Assembly: GCF_042186555.1 (NCBI RefSeq)
Contig: NC_133326.1
Coordinates: 491,572,393-491,636,392 of the forward strand
Direction: 5' to 3'
Origin: Aquarana catesbeiana
Taxonomy: Eukaryota; Chordata; Amphibia; Anura; Ranidae
DNA: 64,000 nt
In this document: positions 54,951 to 64,000 of the stretch, in pieces
Position numbering within the stretch: the first letter of the stretch is position 1
Layout: every line of letters begins with the position of its first letter
Notes under the pieces: model-generated
Seen by the model: only the letters and a program-made list of their open reading frames with translations
Database searches by the model: none
What the model was told of the DNA's origin: nothing
Program-made: the position numbers and the translations under genes

Positions 54951-55047
54951 TGTAATAGTGAGTCCCTGTCACTATGAAAATGGGGTTAAAGTGGACACAG
55001 AGTCTGCATATTGGCTGAGTGCAGAGCTACAGAGTGTAAATTTGAAA
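54951..55047 (+). repeat. 3' LTR fragment (first 97 bp)
   Basis: TGTAATAGTGAGTCCCTGTC, then ATGAAAATGGGGTTAAAGTG, CAGAGTCTGCATATTGGCTG and GAGTGTAAATTTGAAA match the 5' LTR. Sequence identity stops after GAAA and hAT coding sequence begins within a few bases. Confidence 0.85.
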
Positions 55048-55052
55048 GGGGG

Positions 55053-56460
55053 GGCAGGCTCAGAGGTGGTTGACGCCACGCCAGCTTCAGGCAGCAATGG
55101 TGGTTTGCGACAATGGCACCAACCTCCTCTCTGCCCTCCGACAGGGACACTTCACCCATGTTCCCTGTTTGGCTCACATCCTTAATTTGGTGGTGCAGCA
55201 GTTCTTGTGCAGGTACCCGGGCTTACAGGATCTCCTGAGGCAGGCCAGGAAAGTCTGTGTGCATTTCTGCCAGTCATATAATGCCAGCGCTCGGCTGGCT
55301 AACTTTCAAAAGGAATACAACCTGCCCAAGAACCGCCTAATCTGTGACATGCCCACCAGATGGAACTCAATGTTGGCCTTGCTGCAGCGGCTGCACACGC
55401 AGCAGAAGGCCATCAATGAGTACCTGTGCGACTTTGGCACCAGGACAGGGTCAGGGGAGCTTGGCTTTTGATCAAGGATGCATACACTGTCCTGTCACCA
55501 TTTGAGGAGGCCACGAGGATGGTGAGCAGTGACAGTGCATGCATCAGTGATACTGTCCCTCTTGTCTACCTGTTGGAGCACACGCTGCGTGGAATAATGG
55601 ACAGGTCACTTGAAGCAGAACAGAGGGAGGAAGAGGAGGACTTCTTTACCTCTCAAGGCCCCCTTTATCCAGACAGTGTTCCTGTGGGCCCGCCGATCAC
55701 ACAGGAAGATGAAGAGGAGGAGGATTGTGTCAGCATGGAGGTGGAGCCTAACACTTAGCATCAGCAGAAGTCTTCTTCAAGGGATCGTTTACAGTCCCCA
55801 GAAACCCATGGACTTGTACGTGGCTGGGGATCAGGTCGTCCTTAGTGACCCAGAGGACTCCGGACCCAGTGTCTCAGGAAACCTACGCTGCATGGCCTCC
55901 CTGATCCTGCAAAGCCTGTGAAAGGACCTCGGATTCATGGTATCAAGGAGAGGGATCAGTACTGGCTGGCAACCCTCCTTGATCCATGTTACAAGGGTAA
56001 GGTTGCAAAACTTATCCAGCCATTGCAGAGGATGAAACATCTTCAGGAGGCCTTGCAGAAAGGTTTGTGCAACGCGTTTCCAGAGCCTGGGAGGTTACAA
56101 ATTCCTAGTCCTGGACAACGTGTTGCTGAGCCTTCAGTCAGTCACAGAAGGAGCGGTGGAGAAGGTGGCCGTCTGACAGATGCGTTCAGACAATTTTAGT
56201 CCACAGCTCCAAGGTCTGATTGCCAGCATCTGATTTACATGGTGCAGGAATACCTAGTGGCAAGATCAGACTTGGAGACCTTTCCAACCGAAAATCCTCT
56301 GGGTTACTGGGTCTTGAGGATGGATCACTGGCCACAGCTTGCACAGTATGCAATTGAGCTACTGGCCTGTCCTGCATCCAGTGTTCTTTCGGAATGCACA
56401 TTCAGTGCTGCGGGAGGCTTTGTAACCGATCAGAGTGCGCCTGTCCACCGACTCTGTTGA
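55053..56460 (+). pseudogene. hAT transposase, C-terminal two thirds, frameshifted
   Basis: hAT transposases cut and paste DNA with an RNase H-like domain split by an insertion domain. The first frame (55070-55471) has VVCDNGTNLLSALRQ with a catalytic-region DNG motif, PCLAHILNLVVQQFL and CDMPTRWNSMLALLQRL. A shift near 55445 leads to SPFEEATRMVSSD and VYLLEHTL. Another frame (55918-56199) has QYWLATLLDPCYKGKVAKL. The final frame (56239-56460) holds the C-terminal dimerisation segment ENPLGYWVLRMDHWPQLA and CPASSVLSECTFSAAGGFV. The N-terminal BED-type finger is not found. At least three frameshifts are present. Confidence 0.85.
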
Positions 56461-57179
56461 TCGGCTCACCTTCATAAAAATGAATCAGTCTTGGATCACC
56501 AGCTGCCAAGCACCTGATGCTGATGTAACCGACTAATTTTTTTTTTATGAATGTGAGATCCCTTGCCTATGCTGATGCTGAGTGACTATCCTATTCCTCC
56601 TCAATGTTCATGTTGATAGCTTGTAAGAACATTTTTGGTTCTGGGCACCACCACCAGTGGCTAAGGCCCAATTTTTCTGCCCCTGTTCAATAGGGGCGTG
56701 TAACTACAATTTTTGCTGTAATATTTTGCAGCAGGGCTTGTTCCTGCGCTAAACTAAAGTATCTGTGAGGGGTTGCAGTGTTGTGGCACCAGTGCCTAAA
56801 GCCCAATTTTTCTTCCCCTGTTCAACAGGGGCGTGTAATTACAATTTTTGATCTAATATTTCACAGCAGGGCCCGTTCCAGCGCCCACCAAGAGTAGCTG
56901 TGAGGGCTTACAGTGTAAGGCCCAAATTTCTGCAGAGTATATAGGTCAGGCCCCTACTTTCAAACATCCGACTTACAAACGACTCCTACTTACAAACGGA
57001 GGGAGACAACAAGAAGTGAGAGGAAATCTCACTTGTAAATGTTACAGGGATGATAACCCTTCCCTGTGTTTTCCAAAAAGCTTAAAAATAGATTTTTTGG
57101 CTGGAGCTACGCTTACTAAAATGTACCTATTAAAAACAGATTCAACTTAAGAACAAACCTACAGTCCCTGTCTTTCTTG

Positions 57180-57805
57180 GGACCGCCTGTATACTGGTGT
57201 TCAGAGTATATAGGGCCTGGGGGCCCCACGCCTCTATTTTTAATTTGGGTGCGGGGTTCCCCTTAATATCCATACAAGACCCAAAGGACCTGGTAATGGA
57301 CTGGGGTGTACCCATGCAGTTTTTTTTCTCAATAATTTTAATCCATATTGCCAGGACCCGACATTACATTACAGCCACAAGCAGTTTTAAATGACTTTTA
57401 TTCCTTTAGAAATGTCATTTTGTGCAGGGACTGTTCTAAACACCGTAAACATGTGCCACTTTACAGACATACTATAGACACACCCCCCCCCCCCCCCCCA
57501 GGTACGATATTTAAAGGAATATTTCACTTTTATTTTTTCACTTTAAGCATCATTAAAATCACTGCTCCTGAAAAAACGTCCGTTTTTAAAACTTTTTTTT
57601 TGCATTGATACATGTCCCCTGGGGCAGGACCCGGGTCCCCAAACCCTTTTTTGGGCAATAACTTCCATATTAGCCTTTAAAATTTGCACTTTTGATTTCT
57701 CACGTTCGAGTCCCATAGACTTTAACGGTGTTCATAAGTTTGCGCAAACTTTCAGTCCGTTCACGTGTTCTGGATGCGAACCGGGGGGTGTACGGCTCAT
57801 CCCTA
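57180..57805. other. Right end of the 8.9-kb hAT element, homologous to palindrome arms
   Basis: Contains GGGGTTCCCCTTAATATCC, AAATGTCATTTTGTGCAGGG, AAAAATCACTGCTCCTG-like and TCCCCTGGGGCAGGACCC, all present in the arms of the 5715-8789 element. It ends GGGGGGTGTACGGCTCATCC-type, like the left tip of that element read in reverse. Confidence 0.8.
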
Positions 57806-57813
57806 TTCCATAC

Positions 57814-58044
57814 TATCTGGAACTCTTGAGCAAGTAGTTGGCACTGATATATCCTAGACCTCATACCAAGGGCTGGTGTTTTGTAAAGGTTGCTCCTGTT
57901 ATCTGTTGCTTTCCACTTAACCAGATAATACATTTATAAACCCCCCCCCAAAAAAAATAATGCGATGATGTAACAGGCTGGGGTGACAGAAGATTATGAA
58001 GGTAACATTATTTATTTTATTTTTTTTTCGGTTAAAGGTCTGCT
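57814..58044. other. Spacer, third piece of the unassigned low-copy sequence
   Basis: 57814-57937 is the continuation of the sequence interrupted by the two hAT elements (see 46975-47594). The remainder holds C- and A-runs and a T-run, with no coding. Confidence 0.35.
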
Positions 58045-58048
58045 TTAA

Positions 58049-59016
58049 CCTCTTGCGGACTGCCCACCATACCTTTACTGTGGCAGGGTGGCTGCTCTGC
58101 ACCAGATCATGTACCTAGTATGTGATCTGACACTTGCAGGTCTGGGGTGTGCGACCCGCTCATGCTGTGATCACACACAGCGGGAGCCCAGTGGTGAGCA
58201 CCGCAGACTCAATGTCTGCCGGCACACGCTGATTACACAGGCAGAATGACAATCTGCCTATGTAAACAAGTCAGATTGTCGTTCTGTCAGAAGGGAAGGT
58301 ATTGATCCTGTGTTTCTGCAAAGCAGGAACACGGATCTTTACCTCCCCCACAGTGAGTAAGCACAACCTAGGCACACAGTTAACCCTTTGATCACCCCCA
58401 ATGTTAACCTCTTCCTAGCCAGTGACATTAGTACAGTGACAGTGCATTTTTTTTTTTTTAGCATTGATCATTGTATTAGTGTCACTGGTCCACAAAAAGT
58501 GTCAAGTGTCAGTTAGGTGTCTGATTTGTCTGCCGCAATATTACAGCCCTGCTAAAAGTCCCCAGTCACCATTCCTAGTAAAGAAATAATATAAAATAAA
58601 TAAATTAATATATCTCATAGTTTCTAGATGCTATAACTTTTGCGCAAACAAATCAGTATACGCTTATTGGGATTTTTTTTACCAAAAATATGTAGCAGAA
58701 TAAATATTGGCCTAAATTGATGAAGAAATTAGATTTTGTTTTAATTTTTTCATTGGGTATATTTTATAGCAGAAAATAAAATATTGTTTTTTTTTGTTTT
58801 TTTTTTGTTTTTTCAAAACGATCTGTTTTCTTGTTTATAGTGCCAAAAATAAAGCTCGAGGTGATCAAATACCACCAAAAGAAAGCTCTATTTGTGGGGG
58901 GGGGATGAAATTATTTGGGTACACCGTCACACGACCACGCAATTGTCAGGTAAAGTATCGCAAAAAAAAGCCTGCTCATGAAGGGGGGGACAGGGGTGGG
59001 AATCTTACGAAGGTGG
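58049..59016. mobile_element. piggyBac-type MITE, 968 bp
   Basis: TTAA (58045-58048), then CCTCTTGCGGACTGCCC; the right end TCTTACGAAGGTGG is followed by TTAA (59017-59020). Internal blocks (CAAATACCACCAAAAGAAAG, TTTGCGCAAACAAATCAG) match the interiors of the 43662 and 45139 elements. Confidence 0.8.
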
Positions 59017-59020
59017 TTAA

Positions 59021-59865
59021 GGTACCCTTTGGCAAAAAGAGATCAACACTCAGTCCAACCACTACATATGCCAATAAATCTTTGGAGGAATAACCAAATA
59101 TCTCCTAGGATATACCTAGAGATACATTCACCACTAGGAATAGACCATAAATGAACATGCTAAGCTGGTGCAATTGCATACAACAACGGTATTACATAAT
59201 GATTGTTCTATACGTCTCAACCCCAGTCATGGGGCACCTTAAGTGTTTCCATTTTTGAGTGGAAAAAAAAAGTAGCAGCTGTAACAATAAATCAGATCCT
59301 AAAATACAGTTGCAAAGACTGCAAAACGTTATAAAATACTGCATAACTTCAATAAAAGGCAGACTTGATTTTTGCTGAAAAATGTGTTTGCAACATAACT
59401 GACAAATCCCCCATTGTCATACAACACTAGATACTGATAAATCTGTCAGTATATTATGTACAGTCTATAATATGACAACTCCATAAATTCAGAATAATCT
59501 CAGAATCTTTACTTACCACGACTCTTCTCCTTTCGTTCAGTCGCTCCTTTGATAGGTCTTGACCGTGAGAGTTTACATAAGAGCTCTGCAGAACTGAGAG
59601 TGTTATATTCCTGCAGGAAATATGCTCCCGTGTAAGCGTTTTGTATTGTGCGTTTTATTACAGGACATCCCCATCTGGCACACTGCTTTGGTCCCACTGT
59701 TGATAGTTAGAGAATGAGAAGTGCAAAGGAGGAGGTGGGATACAGATTCTAATATAATAGACTGGGAGAAGACCAGCTTTTGTCAATTGCATAAACAGTA
59801 ATTAATCATAATTGCTGATGTTGTATTTGTATAATTCATAGTTACAGATATGTCACATTTTTCTC
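59021..59865. other. Apparently unique, intron-like sequence around a candidate exon
   Basis: No repeat termini or tandem structure are visible. It is AT-rich and differs in character from neighbouring transposon sequence. It contains the candidate exon at 59517-59696. Confidence 0.4.
59517..59696 (-). CDS. Candidate internal exon of an unidentified host gene, 180 bp
   Basis: On the minus strand a pyrimidine-rich tract with a CTAAC branch-point-like motif (TTCTCATTCTCTAACTATCA then ACAG) precedes the exon. At its other end CGTG is followed by GTAAGT (59516-59511), a consensus donor. Of the three frames only one is open, reading GPKQCARWGCPVIKRTIQNA, then a YTGAYFLQEYNTL segment, ending ERKEKSR. 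It uses 2 nt of a codon at the start and 1 nt at the end, so the exon is phase-symmetric. I do not recognise the protein. Neighbouring exons are not visible in the window. Confidence 0.45.
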
Positions 59866-59868
59866 TTA

Positions 59869-60292
59869 TGCCGCGTACACACGATCGGAAATTCGGCCAG
59901 CAAAAGACCGATGAGTGCTTTTGGTCAGAAAATGCGACTGTGTGTATACTCCATCGGACTTTTGCTGGCAGAATTCCCGCCAGCAAAAGATTGCCAGCAG
60001 GTTCTCAATTTTTCAGTCGGAAAAAGTTCCGATCGGAAATTCCGATTGTCTGTACAAATTCCGACGCTCAAAATTCCTATGCATGCTCGGAAACAATTCG
60101 ATGCATGCTCAGAAGCATTGAACTTCATTTTCTCGGCTTGTCGTAGTGTTGTACGTCACCGCGTTCTTGACGGTCGAAAGTTCAGAGAACTTTTGTGTGA
60201 CCGTGTGTATGCAAGGCAAGCTTGAGCGGAATTCCGTCGGAAAAATCATCCAAGTTTTTTCCAATGGAAAGTCCGCTTGTGTGTACGTGGCA
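59869..60292. mobile_element. Harbinger-type MITE, 424 bp
   Basis: Termini TGCCGCGTACACACGATCGG and (reverse complement) TGCCACGTACACACAAGCGG; flanked by TTA at 59866-59868 and 60293-60295. The non-coding interior has short inverted GGAAATTCCG-like motifs. Its right TTA is also the left TTA of the next element. Confidence 0.85.
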
Positions 60293-60711
60293 TTAGTCTC
60301 GGTTCACACTGTCGCGACCTGAAAGACGCGCGACTTAAGGTGAGACTTTGCTAGCAGACTTCCTGGCGACTTGAGTACTTACTTTGAGGCACAAGTCAGA
60401 TAGCAGTCACCTTGAAGTAGTACAGGAACCTTTTCTAAAGTCAGAGCGACTTCAGTGATGCTAATTAACCACTTCAGCCCTGGAAGAATTTACCCCCTTC
60501 CTGGCCGGGCCATTTTTTGCGATACATCACTGCGTTGCTTTAAATGACAATTGCGCGGTTGTGCGACGTTGTACTCAAACAACATTTATGTCCTTTTTTC
60601 CCCACAAATAGAGCTTATTTTTGGTGGCATATGATCATTATTTATTTTTTTGCGCTATAAACAAAAAAAGTGACAATTTTTTACTTTTTGCTATAATATC
60701 AAAATTTTTAA

Positions 60712-61917
<1,206 letters not shown>

Positions 61918-62682
61918 TTAAAAAATGTTTAGGCCGATATGTAATCTTTTACCCATTTTTGGTAAAAAAAAAAAAAAATCGCATTAAGCGTATATTGATT
62001 GGTTTGCGTAAAATTTATAGCACCTACAAAATAGGTTATTGATTTATGGCATTTTTATTATTTATTTTTTTTTTTTACTAGTAATTGCTGTGATTTTTAT
62101 CAGGACTGCGACATTGCGGCGGACAGATCGGCCACTTTTGACACTTTTTTGAAACCATTGACATTTACACAGCGACCAGTGCTATAAATAGCCACTGATT
62201 ACTGTATAAATGTCACTGGCAGGGAAGGGGTTAACATTAGGGGACGATCAAGTAGTTAAATGTGTTCCCTCACTGTGTTCTAACGGGGGGGTGGTACTGA
62301 CTGGAGGAGGAGACCAATTGGTGTTCCTATATACTAGGAACATACGATCTGTCTCCTCTCCCCTGACAGGACGTGGATTTGTGTATTTAAACACACAGAT
62401 CCACGTTCCTGCTCTGTTATGAGCGATCACGGGTGCCCAGCGAACATCGCGGCTGCCAGCACGAGCATCGGCTTCTCAGTGACGCGGTGGGTGTGTGCCC
62501 CTATACCCCTTAAAGCGGCCGCCATACAGCTACTGCAATCCACGCAGGGGAGCCATACTGCCGACGGGCAGTCGGCATGTGGTTAGGACAGCTCTCAATG
62601 GCTAACATGGGATTTCATATGTCATGCGAATTGGGGTCTCACAGGTCGAATTCCAAGTCGTGACAGTGTGAACCGAGCCTTA

Positions 62683-63062
62683 TGGCCCGTACACACGATC
62701 TGAAAATTGGATGAAATATAATTGCTTTCGACCCGATCGTATGATAATCAGATCATTAGTACAGAGCTTTTGAGAGATCATGACAGTAATCTGATATTAT
62801 CCGATGGGACAAGAGCGAAAAATTTTCTCATATGATACCAGATCGTACAATTTTCGTTTAATCAGTAACAGTTGTCGAAAATAGAAATGCACTACAACAC
62901 ATGACATCATTTCCCGAATTTTTTTTTTTTTTTTTTCTGTCATACAAGAATTTTCGGAACTTTAGTAAACTCTCATTTTTGATATGCGACTAACATGCAC
63001 AAAAAAAAAAAAAAAAAACGGATGGTCTGTCGTCTGATTTTCGATCATGTGTAAGGGCCCCA
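62683..63062. mobile_element. Harbinger-type MITE, about 380 bp
   Basis: The left end TGGCCCGTACACACGATCTG follows TTA (62680-62682), shared with the previous element. The right end GATCATGTGTAAGGGCCCCA is an imperfect inverted repeat of it; the expected TTA after it is not present (CTG). Contains T- and A-runs. Confidence 0.65.
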
Positions 63063-63238
63063 CTGAATGCTCCTTTCGTTTTGGGGAAAAATGTAGTGAG
63101 CTGGCTTTCCCTGAACTATGCAAAATAATTATCAGGATACTGTGGAAACTTCTTATCATGCAACGATGAACACTGGGCACAGCGCCATGCATAACCACTG
63201 CCAAAAGATTAGCCTTTGGGACCAGCTTGACCACTTCA
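63063..63238. other. Spacer without recognised features
   Basis: No coding signal or repeat termini are seen. Confidence 0.35.
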
Positions 63239-64000
63239 ATACCAGGCACTTAGACACCTTCCCACCCAGGCCAATTTTCAGCTTTCAGAGCTGTCGCAAT
63301 TTGAATGACAATTGCGTGGTCATACAACACTGTACCCAAACAAATTTTTTATCATTTTGTTCCCACAAATAGAGCTTTATTTTGGTGGTATTTGATCACC
63401 TCTGCCGGTTTTTATTTTTTGCGCAACAAATAAAAAAAGGCCGAAAATTTTCGAAAAAAACAAGTTTTTCTTTGTTTCCGTTAAAAATTTTTTGTAAATA
63501 AGTACGTTTTCTCCTTCAATGATGGGCACTGATACGGCGGCACTGAGGGGCACCGATGATGGGCACTTGTAGGCGGCATTGATGGGCACTTGTAGGCGGC
63601 ATTGGGTACATATGGGTGGCACTGATAGGTTGGCACTGATGGGCACAGATTGCCACTGATGGGCACCGATGGGCACTGACAGGTGGCACCGATGGGCAAT
63701 GACAGGTGGCACTGATAAAACATTGGGGGCATTGCTGGGCAGATCTTGGACATAATGGTGCCCATTTGTGGGCACTGATTGGCACAGATTGGGCACATGT
63801 GGATGGCCATGGGGTACATACCTGGCCATCCACATGTTCCCCATTCCCTGGTGGTCCTAGTGGCGATCCCTGGTGGTCCAGTGTGGTGATCTGAGAGGGG
63901 GCTGCGCTGATAAACAATCAGCGCAGACCCCCCCCTGCCAGGAGAGCCGCCAATCGGCTCTCCTCTACTCGCGTCTGTCAGACGCGAGTGAGGAAGAGCC
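63239..64000. mobile_element. piggyBac-type element, runs off the right edge
   Basis: Begins CCACTTCAATACCAGGCAC after TTGA, then blocks TGACAATTGCGTGGTCATAC and CAAATAGAGCTTTATTTTGG shared with the other family members, in the orientation of the 60469 element. The right end is outside the window. Confidence 0.65.
63519..63790. repeat. Degenerate GATGGGCACT minisatellite
   Basis: Repeats of GATGGGCACTGA, GATGGGCACTTGTAGGCGGC and GGTGGCACTGATA-type units with variable spacing, inside the terminal piggyBac-type element. Long minus-strand frames rich in C, H and P here are a by-product. Confidence 0.75.

Larger units (their letters stand above)
49206..55047 (+). mobile_element. LTR retroelement of unfamiliar content, 3' LTR truncated
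   Basis: The 5' LTR starts TGTAATAGTGAG at 49206, and the same sequence restarts at 54951, directly after a polypurine tract (AAACAAAGGGGGGGGGGATA, 54931-54950). A TGG at 49981 (TGGTCCCCGATATT) may begin the primer-binding site. The interior has a Gag-like region and a very long open frame, but no recognisable reverse transcriptase, RNase H or integrase, so it would be non-autonomous. The 3' LTR is cut after ~97 bp, where hAT sequence resumes. Confidence 0.65.
48941..57805 (+). mobile_element. hAT element, 8.9 kb with nested insertions and transposase remnants
   Basis: Starts TAGGGATGAGC (48941) and ends GCTCATCCCTA (57805). Flanks TTCTATAC (48933-48940) and TTCCATAC (57806-57813) match at 7 of 8 positions. 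It carries the C-terminal two thirds of a hAT transposase (55053-56460), so it belongs to the lineage able to mobilise the non-autonomous 5715-8789 element, which has identical tips. The transposase N-terminus is replaced by an LTR element (49206-55047). The right 600 bp match the arms of the first palindrome. Confidence 0.8.

Noticed and set aside
57860..57930. YYLVKWK text on the minus strand as a chromodomain
   Set aside because: The following residues do not match a chromodomain and the aromatic cage pattern is missing. It is probably chance.

Overview
The window looks like non-coding chromosomal DNA from an anuran amphibian, most likely a true frog (Ranidae) or a close relative. This is an inference from the repeats: L1 and Tx1-like LINEs, DIRS and BEL/Pao retroelements, many TTAA-flanked piggyBac-type elements, hAT elements beginning TAGGGATGAGC, and Harbinger-type elements with 3-bp TTA/TAA target duplications. 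No complete host gene is visible. The best host candidate is one internal exon on the minus strand (59517-59696).

Layout. 1-4125: minus-strand Tx1-like LINE with an intact ORF1 and an ORF2 broken by one stop codon. 4126-9236: plus-strand L1 remnant split by a 3,075-bp palindromic hAT-type element (5715-8789, TSD TTCACGAT). 9350-12175: hAT fragment with a minisatellite, DIRS fragment with a tyrosine recombinase, TG-rich repeat. 12784-18294: MITEs and a chain of nested or abutting Harbinger-type elements, one carrying a second palindrome (14510-16025). 18649-24140 and 29738-34187: one large G-rich 36/39-bp satellite array with a 956-bp higher-order repeat, split by a BEL/Pao retrotransposon (24141-29737, TSD GGGGC). 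34448-39733: large internally deleted piggyBac-type element. 39734-46750: a mosaic of TTAA elements, MITEs and a LINE tail. 46751-48940: paired TA-flanked MITEs, unassigned sequence, and a hAT element with a minisatellite. 48941-57805: an 8.9-kb hAT element keeping transposase remnants, with an LTR element of unfamiliar coding content inside it, itself holding two further insertions. 58049-64000: piggyBac-type elements, the candidate exon, and three Harbinger-type elements in a row sharing TTA sites, the middle one containing two levels of piggyBac-type insertion.

Most long open frames are repeat artefacts, especially in the satellite, where units divisible by three keep frames open on both strands. 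The real coding remnants are LINE ORF1/ORF2, the L1 reverse transcriptase, DIRS recombinase, BEL/Pao polyprotein, piggyBac zinc-finger tail, Harbinger N-terminal fragment, hAT transposase and a Gag-like protein.

The most unusual features are the two palindromes. They share a module, sit in elements with different termini and target duplications, and have promoter-like centres with poly(A) signals toward the outside of each arm, so they resemble paired divergent transcription units. The second most unusual is the LTR element at 49206-55047, with a roughly 870-codon open frame I do not recognise and no visible reverse transcriptase or integrase.
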